Source: Alentia gelatinosa (taxonomy: Eukaryota > Annelida > Polychaeta > Phyllodocida > Polynoidae). Taken from it: a stretch of 64,000 nucleotides of DNA. Every line of letters begins with the position of its first letter. Position 1 is the first letter of the stretch. The position numbers and the translations under genes were made by a program. The notes under the pieces were generated by a model, which had not been told where the DNA came from, did no database searches, and saw nothing but the letters and a program-made list of their open reading frames with translations. Positions 12,814-26,300 of this stretch are shown here, in pieces. The stretch lies in contig OX465579.1 of the NCBI GenBank assembly GCA_950022655.1, positions 135,045,118-135,109,117 on the forward strand. Direction: 5' to 3'.

Positions 12814-14099
12814 GATTTAAGGCATCAGAGAATTCTTGTTGAGACCTCAGTATTTCTAATAAATGGGAAGTCGTTTCAACCAGAGTAGGCCACAGGGGAG
12901 TAGCCAAATGAACTTTTGTAGTAAAATGTATTAAGATATGCACTTTGCCAAATGACTTCTTTATACCCAAATAAAATGTATGCCGCAGAAACTATTTTGA
13001 AACCTTTATTTTTGTATTTGTTCATTACTTTTGTTCCTTACTAATTTGTTCCTTACTTCCAATATTTTTAAACATGTAGCTATCGTATTTTCCTATCTAT
13101 TACACTATAGAGTCCTTTGTTCAGCAGGCGTTTTGCATTGGGAAGCCTTAAATAATGGTTAGTGGTTTACTGAGTAGGCCTACTCATACATTTTCAAAGG
13201 GACATTGTATTATGTTATATGATTTGAAGGAGACGGATATATGATCAGTTCTGTGTTGCCGCCGCCGTTGAGCGTATTTCGTCCTCCACTACACTGGTTT
13301 TTATAAGTAGTCATAAACGTACGATGCTCTTTCTTGGCCGCGTACTGTGCAGCCGACCCAATGGAATACACCCTCTCGTAACAGGGTCCCTAATCCTCCA
13401 GCGACAATAATGGAAGAACGCTGTTTGATGCGGCGAATTGTATATCGTCATTTTTGTTGATCAAATAATAAAAAATTAAAAAATCACTGCGATAGCCCTG
13501 CGACACCTTTGGCTTAAGTGACAAAAGAATATATCAGATAATTTGCTTGGAAAATTAATGCCATGTCATTTACCAGAAAGTTGAATATGATGAGTTTAAA
13601 GCACGCCATGTAGTTTTTTGATATTATATTCTAACCTTTTATATGTAGTGGGTAAAGATGAGGGTGTTTTTCACATAGTAAAACCCATGTCAAACTTTCA
13701 CACGATGTAGTCATTTTATAATACAAAATTAAGTATTTTAAACGATGGGTCACTCTCCTTGGTTTTGAAAGAATCAAAGAAAAACTTAATGTTATTTCGT
13801 TGGGCCTCCTAGTGGATGACTGAGGAACCACCGTAAAGTGGCGGCACCATATATCCATCTAGCGGAGAAACTGGATACCAGCATGATATGGACGAGGGAC
13901 CAGTTATAGGGGGGAGCGTAACATGAAAAAATATGTGTGACCACTAGTGGGACCCTCAATTCTCATTTACTTATACCAGCAGGATTTCATACGACAATAC
14001 CTTAATGATATCGAGATCAGTTTTTAATTACAAAATATTTAAATCATTTAGGAAGCCAACATACAAGATGAACAGGTGCCCGTTAATAATATCTCCCGC
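12814..14099. other. Intergenic spacer VPS35L-CPE
   Basis: AT-rich sequence with no open frame of recognised family, no RNA gene and no clear transposon ends. It ends in the promoter of the CPE-like gene. Confidence 0.6.
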
Positions 14100-14200
14100 T
14101 GACGTCAAAGTGAAACCACTCTCCAATCGCATGTTATCACTCAAACGAAAGGTATTGGTCGTACTGACATTACGATTGAAGAGTGTGTGTTATAAATAAA
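14100..14200 (+). promoter_or_regulatory. CPE: CPE core promoter: CRE plus TATA box
   Basis: A perfect palindromic cAMP response element TGACGTCA lies at 14100-14107 and a strong TATAAATA at 14191-14198. Transcription would start near 14220-14230, giving a 5' leader of about 120 nt before the ATG at 14349. A CRE suits a neuroendocrine prohormone-processing gene, since CREB binds this site. The start site itself is inferred from TATA spacing. Confidence 0.6.
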
Positions 14201-14348
14201 CACCGAAGTGGGATCAGTGAAGTGAGCGCAGGCTGGGAGGGAGACCAAGGGTGACAAACATCATTTTTCTTGTTGAAAAGAGACACCATCTGCCGAATAT
14301 AAGATATTTTTGAATCTAACTGCCCACTGTTCCCCTTGGGAAGCCATC

Positions 14349-17300
14349 ATGACGCGAAGAGGTTCGCTAGTTTTGGTGTTGGTGGCATTTTATGTCACAA
14401 TATGTGTCGCTACATTCGATACCACTCACCATCATGACTACGATGCCATGATCGCTGTCTTGGACGAGGTAAATAATAATCCGGCGTGTAAAGGTGTCAC
14501 TTATCGCTACGATCTCAATGGAGCTACACCCCAAGGACGTAAATTGGCAGTTCTTGTCTTCTCAGACAATCCAGAAAGACACGAACCTGGTAAGTATTTT
14601 ATATTATGTGTTTCGACTGCACCGTCTATAGATATTAGCCGAACATTTAATAGGATTAAGCAGATGGATTGACAATCAAGCGACTATAATGATAGTGACT
14701 GAATATATATTATACAATGTATATAAAAAAATTAAAAGTTTCATGTCATTTCCGTTTATTTGTATTATTGCGTTTGTTTTGTACACACATTACAGATGTA
14801 CATATACCGGTTAGTAATTGTAAATCAGTTTTATTTTTAATTCAACTCAGATCTTCATCAAACTCTACCTATCAGTGGGCTGAGTGGCAATGAATGAGTT
14901 GCACAGGTCTATAGCCACAGGTTATTTCTACTGAGTCAATAGCATACCCTCTTATGGCTCCGCAAGATAAAATGACTGGAAGCCACTAGCCAGGGCCTTT
15001 AACCAACGAGGTTGGCTCTCAATACTGTGTACATAACATCACTGCTACATACGTACGCATCTGTCAAGGCTTCATGTATGATACTACTATTACTAGCCAG
15101 TGAGTGTACCCGGCCCTGTACAGGGCTGGGTTCCTCTGCCATAGAGCCCTCTACCGGGGTCGTCATTTCATACTGGCCACCATCTGACATGTATGAAATC
15201 AAAATTGAATCGAACAATATGTACCCATTTGTCTTCGCCAACCTTCAAAATAGGTGTTTGTTGCTTTATAACTGCATATAGAGGTAGTTTTTTCAGTGGA
15301 GCATGGCTGGTTCTCAAATCCAGCCATTTTGTTCAGTCTTCCTCGCTGGTTCCCTAATTGCAAAGTGCCTCGCCTTATAACATAGAACAGCTGTTCACCC
15401 CTGAATAGAGATCAGGGGTGAACACTTTACCTAGTATGATACAAGTTGATAATGATACAATAGGTATGCTATTTATAAACATATACATCCAGTTACGGTA
15501 CCTCTGTGCCACTAGACAATACCAATATACTATTTAACTACCGGTATGTATTTTGAGCTAGAGTGGAGCTTCCCTCCTTCTCAAATCCAGCCAGTTGGAT
15601 CCTTTAATTACCGCTAGTACGGTACCCACACTACACATTACCATGCTCAGAGAACCAACACTTTACCACCATATGGTTTTACCTTGGACAGCTGTTCGCC
15701 CCTCAATAGAGATGAGGAGTAAATACTTTACCAGAGCACTTTTTTTTATTAATAGGGCTAGGCGGTGTTTCGCAAAAAACGTGCTAGATCTTGCTGGATC
15801 ATAGTACACTGTGTACGATATGCTTGTCTCATTACCCCTATTATGGAACCCCTTTTGTTGCTCACATGGAGCTGTTCCACCAGAGTAAAGTGCTGATTCC
15901 ACCAACACACAAGATATAGTGAGATTGGTCATGATTTGGTTGTCTTGCTAAATTGGGCTAGGTTTGAATAATTGTGTGCCTATTTCTCGTGATGTGTCTT
16001 TAGGTGGCCATATGGCCGTGGTATGGCCAAAGCCTGCTGAAAACTCATTAAAAGTAGTTTTTGCCTGTTAAGCGCAACTGTACAGCCGTGGAATGGGCCT
16101 GCTGATATACAGCAATTTTGTAACAGGTCTGGCAGACTTAAAATCCAACCTACCCAGTTGAGCACACCTTTGATCTAACGAGCCAACAAATCGCTCTGGG
16201 TTGGCTTAGATCTTGCATCCTAGTGGGAAAAGACCTTTATCCTACCCCTAATAAAAACACTCCATAGGCTTAAAATTGGGTCACTGTATTCGGTCTGGAG
16301 TTCAGAAAAATGAAAAATATCGCTCTAGTGGGATACACTTGACAAATGACGTCATCTGTTAATGTAGAAGTATTTTAGACGGGCGGGGTAGGATAAATTC
16401 TAAACCAAACTCGAGTTAGTTGTGTTATTGTTCATTGCACTCCGGCAAGATCGCGTATTACTGCTCTTGGCTTCACCTCACACAGTAATATGCGATCTTG
16501 CCGTTGTGCGATAAACAACAACACGACTAACTCTTGTTTGGTTTCTCCATAGTATTGGGTGTAAGGATGGGGCTGGGGTCTTTGAAAGTGAATCTATTAG
16601 TGATCAGTGCGTGGATTTCGTTTTTTTAATCGACAATTTACTAAATTCTCATGGTGATTTTTATTGATACAATAAAGTATGAAATATTTCCGGGCATAGT
16701 TGTTCAGTAGACGTCCCAGGTTTGCATGCTGGGAATAACCAGCCTTATTATCCACCTAATGCCGAGTCTCCATACTAAACCTGTGGAGTCTACAGATCGC
16801 TACTGAGTATAGATTCTGGAAAACAGGAATCTACTCAATAGTATCCGGCTTTTTCTGCCACCTTACGGGCGTGGTCTTTTCCAGGCTGCCTTAACAACAA
16901 AAGGTATCCGGAACTGTCCCCTATCCACCCACAGCTAACTCTATGTCGCCATGGCGACAGACAGCCTGGTGGACTAATTTGGCAACACTGTAAGGGGGCA
17001 CTTGTAGGCATACTTAACGGTATTCCGAAGTGTCCAGGGAGTACTTGTATCGACTCCTTTTGTACGTTATCGATGGAGAATACCAGTGTTTCTTTTAAAA
17101 ATGATAAAACACTTTGGATATCAAGTTAATATTTCAGTTTGACCTGTAGGCCAAGACCGAAATATATTAGGGGAGAGGGGGAACGGTTTTTGCGGCTTAC
17201 ATTATAATACATTAAAGTAATGTATTCTGAATAATTAGAGCCTCGATACCCTCGATACCGGTCCGCACCCGGCGACAGTAGTGTATTTTTATATATTGTG

Positions 17301-20300
17301 TAGGCACCTGTTGCGGTTCAGTGTATTTATATATATTGCAACAGGCTTCCACCTCCCTCCCTCCCTCCCTCCCTCCCTATCTCGCTCGCTCCTAGGTGTG
17401 TTCGATCCTTATATTTATGTTACGTTGAGCCTCTGACTATGTCTTGTATGCTGGTGACCTATTTGACCTGATTCCCTCGAACACGTCTGGTGTCGGCACC
17501 CGTTGCGGTTCAATGAATACCTACTAGCGGCACTCTCCCAGCAGAGATCCTGCGCTCTACTTCCTTCGGTCGCTAGCGCCACGAAAAATCTGGGGGGAGA
17601 GTGTACTAGCGGGTGGGGCCCTACAGGTCAGATGTGGTCCGCACCCTGCGACAGTAGTCTATTTTTATATATTGCGCACCCGTTGTAAGTAATGATGCCC
17701 TACATTGACTCTCTAAGTGGCACTATTATACAGAGAGGTGGAATTTATATGATCAATTGAGAAGTCTGCTATTTTCCCATCATTAGGACCACTTCGAGTG
17801 CTTCCCTCGTTAAATAATTCTCATTCGTGACGAAATCAAGATCCCTAACAGAGGTTTATGATCTTTGCCAGGGTAACGACCACATGTGATTCAATGAGAG
17901 TGTTTATGCTGCGTACCAACAGACTCAAGCGGAATTAATTATACTCTGCTTAGAAAAGGCAATGGCACACATCTATTTGAGAATACTGGCGGTAATATAT
18001 ATAAATAATGATTTGCCCTTTATAGTAAGAAAATGGGACATATATACAGGGATGCCATTTTTCAATGTTTCCAATGTAATTCATGTTTTCGTTTTCAGAA
18101 TAAATTTGTTTTTCCTTGAGTAATATTGACATACCAACTGCTAAATTACCCAATTCAGCCACAGCCCATGATCCCCCATTGAACCTCCTCACTGACCCCA
18201 TGTAAAAACTTGAGCTTTCCCTTAATCCTTTGATTACCCACTGTAGTGTGTATGTAATGCGTTTTTTCTGACCCCTGGCATCCCTGTATATTTACGTCTG
18301 AATATTTCATATTTTCATATGTATTACATATATATTTTTTGCCGTATGCTGTTATGGCCTCGTGTCTGTCATATACTGTAATTTCCCTACTGCTCAGCGA
18401 CCTTCTAACCTCGTGTATAACTGCTCTACCTAGCCACATGTGTGTTTGTCCGAGTTGTTACACATGAACTATTTATAGGCAAACTCAGAAATCATTGGGG
18501 TAAATATTAGAAAGTTAAGCCATAGCACTCATAATTTTGATGTTCATATTTTTACTAATTGTATTGAATGAGTCTGTCATAACGTATTTTACAACTCCCA
18601 GTCTCTTGCTTTGTAAATACTTCTCTGGCGATTCCCTAACCCGAGTCTCTCACAAAGCGAGAGAAAGTATTTATTACGATACTCTGCTCACATAATCCTC
18701 CCCGGGAAAGAAGTAGTTGATTCTTAAGCACAGATCGTTAACATAAATTAGGTACATTTATAGCAAGAACAAAATGTTTAGAATATGTTGCCGGTGAGTA
18801 TCTGCACCTCAGAAAGAAATAGTTATTTTTATGGAATCAGTTGTCATCTGCTTTGATCCAACCAGATCTAGTCATTATTTCTAGTCATGTGATCATTATG
18901 TCTTGTCACGTATCAAAGGCCACGTGTCCGACTGTTCCTCGCTTCTGCGCATATATTTGCCTCTAATTAATGCGATAGTGTCCATGAAAAATACTTTGTG
19001 CGCATTCGTAGTCACATCACAGGCAAACAGTACACATACTGGTGAAGGGTTTCTAATGCTACAAACATACATGCATGATAATTGTAACTATAAAATGATT
19101 ATACATTTCTTATACATGTACAGTTATATTGTATTTTGATTATGCAGCTGCAACAACTATTTCGAATATGGCATTTATGAGTGTTCTCTTTCTAGGAAAC
19201 ATACTGTAATTACCACGTATACATAATAGTTATACTGATTAACACAATATACTGAATCTATATCAACAGTTAGCGCTCCTAGATTAATTATACGAAATAA
19301 TAAAATGTGTATCTCGCATATACCATGGCTGCACAGTTCTGAAAACCTTATAATTACGCTTCAGTGTCACTGTATATGACATGATGCCCATACATGCAAT
19401 ATTACGTTTCCGTTTGTAAGTTTTTAAAAGGAACCCTGTCATAAAGGTGAATTATAAAGATTTCGTGAAATATCACGATGCTCGAGGTCGGATACGTCTT
19501 ATATACTAGCTGATATTTACAAGGTATAATGAAATATAGATAAAGCAACGGGACTGGACATTTTTTTTCATTTTATTTACATAATATCTAATGCGCATCT
19601 GACGATCCCCATGATGAAGCGAAGATGTAGACCCCAAACCTACCTGTGTTAATTTCAAGTCTTTTCATGAAGTCATCAACCTTTAATACCCCGTAGACAG
19701 AGAAAGATCAATTCTCAAAATGACCGATGTTTCGGGACCGTTTAGAGTCTCCAGGCTAGGTTGAAATCGTAGAGAACAGTGAGGAAATTACTCCTAAAAT
19801 TAGACCGCCCATATGAGCAATAATTTTGTTAGTTAACTAATGAGTGTCCATCTTTGCATATAGTTCTTAATGAAATAACAATGATGGGCTTTCAATTTTA
19901 GAGCCCCGATAATTGATGTCTGAATAATGGGTTCCATAATTGGCTAACAGTGAAAAATGGTAACAGTGATGAGGTTATAATGGCCGTAGAATCCTTGCAT
20001 GATCCCACAATGCGGGGTACGTAGAGGGTATACCCACAGAACCCTGTGACCTATATGTTTTTATCCTACCCCTCATATAAATCTCCATAGGCTTAACATG
20101 GTGCGACTGTATGCCACAGTTATGCCATAAATTATTTATATGCCACGGGTGACGTATGAGGTTAAAAACATATGGCGGGGTAGGATAAAATCTAAATGTC
20201 ACTCAATTTCATATGATTGTTTACATGGCATTCGTTGTCTACAGCTACAGATATCACTCAGCTCCGCTTCGTGATATCATTCTGCATAGACAACTCATGC

Positions 20301-23300
20301 CATATAAACAATCATATGAAATTTCGTGACATTTCTTTATAAAACCTCATAAAGATACCAAGTTAACAATAGTGTTCCTTATATACCACAGGTGAGCCGG
20401 AGTTCAAATATGTGGGTAACATGCACGGTAACGAGGTGGTAGGGCGTGAGTTGCTCCTACGACTCGCTTACACCATGTGTGAGCAATACTCGACGAATAA
20501 AGAGATCAAGAAGCTCATCGATTCCACCCGCATCCACATCATGCCCTCGATGAACCCCGATGGCTGGGAGAACGCCTGGAATTACATGCAAACTGTAAGT
20601 ACTCTTATCGGATGACTGTTGATCAACAGTGTTGAAATCCATTGTAGGAATCGATGTTTTTCAGTTAGTGGATATTTTAGACTGATGTTATCCTATTGCG
20701 TTTGGGTCAGTTCCTTTTTTTCTTTTAATAAAGATTTTCGTATATAACAAATGAGTTTGAAACAGGACTGAGTCCAGCTAGATACTATTGGGAAAACATT
20801 TTGTTCTTCGTTTCGGCCTTTTCATGTGTATGATTACAAATTGATTCCATATTTATCGATGGTTATACAGATTTTTTAGAATTACTAACCACATTTATAC
20901 CTTACTCTGGCATAGAAAATAAATACTCTGGTATCCATATCCACAAAAAGTGATGATAAACCGAAATTGCATGTAAACGCAACTCAGCATTGGCAGCATG
21001 TGTTAGTTCTAAGTGTATAAGCTGTACTTAGTGTCATATACCAAAGGAAATACACGAGCTAGAGATGGGGGTGTAGATAGATTACTACTAGAATTAAAGT
21101 CGAGGCTGACTGGTGTTCAAATTACAAAATATCCATCGCGAACGGTGTGTCCCAAAGTAATAAATACATCAAATGGTTCAACTTATCGGTAAGACTGGGA
21201 TTAATGGTGGTTTCAGCAATGGTAGTAGTACAAGAAAAGTATCACCCTGTATGGGTGAAAACAGAGTCGCCTTTAGTTCTCTGTTTATATGACCAAGGCA
21301 TCACGAAAACCAGCCTTCCGGCTGATGATGCCGTTTATTGGTTGTCTTATGATAATTGTCATACGAAAGAGAGAATATTGTAAACACGATAGACCAATAA
21401 AATATTGAAAAAAAGGGAAATAGTAAAAACAAATCTTTGTTACTAACAAGAACACAGGCCATCCTTGCACCGAAATACACATTGATGATAAAAGGTTGTT
21501 GGGTTGGATGGACCATAAACGCCCAACCGAAAGAAGTATCTCTTTCAGTAGAATCGTCCACCTGTAGTGTGAACAAAGATATTATAATAGACTAATCTCT
21601 TTGGTGTGAGCTAAGTACTTATATGCTCTACACCCTGATAAAGGCAACATCGCTGTAGCCGAAACTAGTAGGTGATTAGCAGCAATTCTCAACCACCAAC
21701 AATGAAACTGATTGTACAGAAAATTCTACCACTTAAAAAGTTCTTTCAATCAAGAAACAGGCTGGATGTTCGGTTGGTTTATGTCATTTCTCCCATCATA
21801 AATACATGTATGTATCAGTATTGTTTAGGCAAAATACCTCTTTCACTTAGAGCAAGCATCCATCAACCCCGATAAGCTTCCCGGCAAGAATCAAACAATT
21901 ATAGTCAGGAACCCTTTCCAAGTGTAGCGTTTAAGGCGGGTGGGAGTATTAACATAATTCAAAGAAAACCACAATAGCCCTAGCAGTCTAATTTACACGA
22001 TGCATATATTTGTAATCTATAGTATATTTCTTAATAATATTGTTGTATGTAATGCCCTGATGAAGGAATGCGAGTTCCGAAACGTCGGCCAGTGAATTTG
22101 AATACATAGTTCACATTGGACTTTAAAACCGTTTATCAGTCTTTCTTGTCTTAATCCAAGTTTGGGGGGTTATTATTTCTTTCACCTCTAGATATGAGGA
22201 AAACATCCTACTAAATATGGTTTATACTTTAGTACAAGTTTATAAAAAAATATATGCTTTTAGATCAGTGTTATCACCAGAAATAAGTCAAATTTACTAA
22301 TCGGGAACAATCGCAATCTTGGTGCACATTTCTTTTACTTCCGATTGGACCCCTATATGTCTCAATGATAAGAATTCTATCATAGTTAATCGGAGTTTAT
22401 TAGGAACTTTTCTTCCCGTGGTTTATCAGAATTTATCGGGGTCGGTGGTTGCCTGCTCTTAACAAAAGATATTTGCTGACGTCAGAGACTTGGCGTATGT
22501 AATTCTCCAGGTGGTCGCTTCAGGATGTGCTAACTGGTAGTAATAGAAAGCACATATCCAAGTCCGTAGAGAAAGCAATTTGATACATGGATGGCTCTAG
22601 CTGCTTCGGAATTAACACCAAGTCTTGGCTAATATATATGTGTCTACTTTTAGCAGAGCTGTGTAGCATTTGTAGAAAGCATACAATTTTTGTGCCAGGT
22701 GCCAATTTAAAAAAAACTAATAATTGTGATTTCTGCATGTTAGCTGACCAGTCAAGAGTTTTGGGAACTTGATGTCATTGCAAACATATAATTGGGTATA
22801 TATCCCGGCAAGTTTTCTCTGAATCAGAAATTAATTCCAAAACCAAGTCAGATAACGAGTCCCATGCGGAGTCTCCATTTCACTTGGCGAATCTCATACA
22901 CGTAGATACATTACGTAAGATACTCAGCCCAGGTATACAGATGTACCACACACCTGTCTCCAAGTGAGACAACACTGGGTCCTCGGGGGAGTAATTAGCT
23001 GGTTGCCAGTTTGCACACACACTTGGTGGTGAAATGCAGTTCCTATCGTATACTACAACATGAACTAGACAGCCAGATCCAATTTAAGCCCCTCTGAATG
23101 GAGAATTTAGCAAACCGTCTTGATCAAACCATCTTGATTAACCCTGGACATCATGGGCAGGTATTAAATATATCCTGGTGGTTGTAATGCGCGTATGAGA
23201 CAATGCTGAGCGCTCAATACATGCATGCTGCTCCGCCGCAGTACCTACGTGATAGGCCACCTTTAGTAGCTCGTAGGCTACATACGTCTCAGGGTGGGCT

Positions 23301-26300
23301 GACGTATTCAGATAAATCACTGATTTGCCAAATCTAAAGATTTTCTCTTATATTGATAAACATTTTGGAAACCATCTAAAGGTTTGACGCACCCAGCACT
23401 ACACCTACCGTATCAGCGGCAACCTATCAGCATGCTAATCAATCTTTTTCAAAAAGCAAATTAATCTTCTTGACTAATCTCTATACACTGTTCATATTAT
23501 ATTTCGTTTTTTCATCTAACCATGGCTTGAATCCTTGATCGTTCAACGAATCAGACCACTGTGCAAATATTAACAGTTGTCAGTGGCTTGACCATGGAAG
23601 AAAAGATAATGCATTTATTTTCGGCTGAAAAGAACACAAAATAGCATTACTTACATATCTAGTACCAAGTAACTTTTCATCATGTGATGGTCTCTATCAA
23701 CCTATCAACACACAAAAAACTACTTCTCACTGTATAAACAATGGCGCCATACTCATGTGTAATAAAAACCCATTGTTCCTACGTGCATTTCCGACTGGCG
23801 CTTCTGACCACATGTCTGGCATTCACATAAGGTTGTGTAATAGAGAGTGAGCTAGTACTGCACATCTGCGGTGGTTCATCGACCTGATGGATTTTCTCTT
23901 TGTATGTTGCTGAATGCGCAGTCTGTGGCATCAGGGTCGCAGTATTAGAGCAGCTCGCCACCATTAAGAAGGCTAAAGTGTGGGAAGCTCATCACCTGCT
24001 CAGACTTACTTACTTACTTAACGACGCCCACGGTCCAGTAACATGTCGCTTCATTTAACCCTTTCCAGGCGAGTTCCTTTAAGCAGTAGGTCAGCAGGGG
24101 CTGAGAATGCTGTGAGACGTTCTTGACAATTGTCTTTTGCAATTGAGGAAAATGTGATCACATATGTAAAGAAATGGCGGATACAAGTATATAGGTTTTA
24201 TGAGAGATTATCGATGACCATCCTGACAAGATCTCAGTCATGTGAAAACGTATAACGTTAGTAAATGTGTGAAGCTATTCTGTCTTGAGCTATCCCACCA
24301 CCATCCGTCACCTCCTAGAGAGGGTTTAACACAGTTTATACATAAGGAGGTGATTTCTGATACGCTTCAGGTGAAGTCTTTCATAAAGATCTCGTTTGAG
24401 ACTAATGCTTTTTACGCAAAATTATATTTGGTGAATTACAGCGTACATCACCTGCATAATGTAGACGGGTGAACAATAGAAATAATCATTTCTGATGAGG
24501 CATTAAAGAGAAATAACTCACAAGTAATTTAGGTAATGGTTTTGTACGGTGGACTAGTAATGAAAATCACATCTGTTTCACTACGACGTTGCAGAAAGTG
24601 GTGCGTTTTTTAAGTACCATTAATAGGGCATTAAGTCAGCCGTAAACGCCATTTGATTTCTTTAAGTGGCTTCATTTCTGTAAATGAGATTTCATTTATC
24701 TCTATAGATGTTTCTCATCACTATTAATGAGATAATTTTATTTACTCGGCTATTGCAAAAGTATCCACCATGAACCGTTGTTTGTGACAAAAAACCTTTA
24801 CATTGTGATCCTAAAACAATGAAAATGTACTATTCTACAAATTGTGCTACTCTTTTGTGAGGGAAATTGGTCAATATAAGAGAACTCAGGTGCAGTAAAG
24901 TATCCGGCCCAATGAGTCGTTGGCGTCACTCAGGGTTTGTGACATTTTGCGTGCTTGTCGCTGGGGAGGAAACTATTGAGTAACGGATATTGGTTTATCG
25001 GGATAGCAAAAGAGGTCAATGACGTCGTGAGGCGTAAGGTATTGAATCTCTTTATCGGTGACGCTTAAAGCATACCGGAAGCACTAGCCGGTCGGGCAGG
25101 ATAGAACTTGCAGTGCCACAGCGGTTACCTTGTGCAGAGTTGTTTATGTTTTTTACAAGGTGTTCCAGGTGTTTCATAATCATCTCAACAAATCACATCA
25201 GGAATGTTTGCTAAAAATAGACTTTCGTGATCGGGAACACAGAAATGTAATTACATGAGTCCTAAAGAGAGAAGGAGCTCTCTGGTCAATTTGTCAGACT
25301 CATGTGTCGTGATAGCTCAAGTTGCTGATTCTATTGATTATGTTCCTGGCGTGGGCGGCCCGAATAAACATGGCAGCTTGATAAAGCGCCGGTCAGCAGT
25401 ATACAGGCTAGAGCAGACGACTTTTGTAGATTGACGTCACGAAAACCCTACCTCAAGAGAAATGTGATTCCCTTCTATTCTACGCTGTACATCTGAATTC
25501 CTATTAAAGTCAGTTGCTGCGCTGTTTCAGGAAACAAAGGCATGAGTAATTAGTGGAACATGTTATCTTTGGTGTTATACATTTAGCCTGGTGTCTCTGC
25601 CTTATGTGAGCGCATTATGGTACTCTTAAAAGTATTCTTGACGAATAGAATTGCGCTTTAACACTTTACCTTGAGGTGAGTTGAGGGGGGTAGGTCAGAC
25701 GGTAATATGCAAGTTGCATTCAAGTTCCGGCCATAGAAGTGCTCCTATAGTTACACTAACTTAAAACACCTTGAACCTAGACCCAACTCGAGAAGAAGTG
25801 TGCTGCTTGGCTCAGACCGCCCATTTACCAATCAATAGGACGTTGCAGCAGTAGAGTCGGGACTACTTAAAACATCCTACCGCTCAACTAGTCAGTTAAC
25901 AAAAGGAAGGAGAATAAAAATATAAGCAGCAGGGAAATACACCACATGATCATGTGGAAATGCAATAAATGGAATTTTATATACATAGAATTTTCTTGAA
26001 ATGTTTTAATAACTTCTTTTAGAGAAAAATATTAATTGATCAATAGATATTTATTTGACGTTCCTGTAATGTTAACAAACATATCGCGAGGAGTTCACAG
26101 CTCCGGGACGCTGTGGTAATTCTCAATCGGGAAATAATGAGGAATCTAGTAACTTGATGTGGATATCGATAAATGAATTTTAGATTTATATACGTCACCA
26201 ATTTGGAGTTTGAATCGACACCATCCAGCTTCCATGTCACCATACAGAAAAACATACATTTGGCTTTTACAGCACTCCACACGCGACTGGCTGATCGGCC

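Noticed and set aside
14310..14348. Upstream start at TTG 14310 for the CPE-like gene
   Set aside because: The ATG at 14349 gives a clean signal peptide; the extra 13 residues would precede it without a standard start codon.
17340..17380. CRISPR-like or other direct-repeat array
   Set aside because: The repeats are simple CCCT tracts and dispersed transposons; no regular repeat-spacer pattern occurs anywhere in the window.
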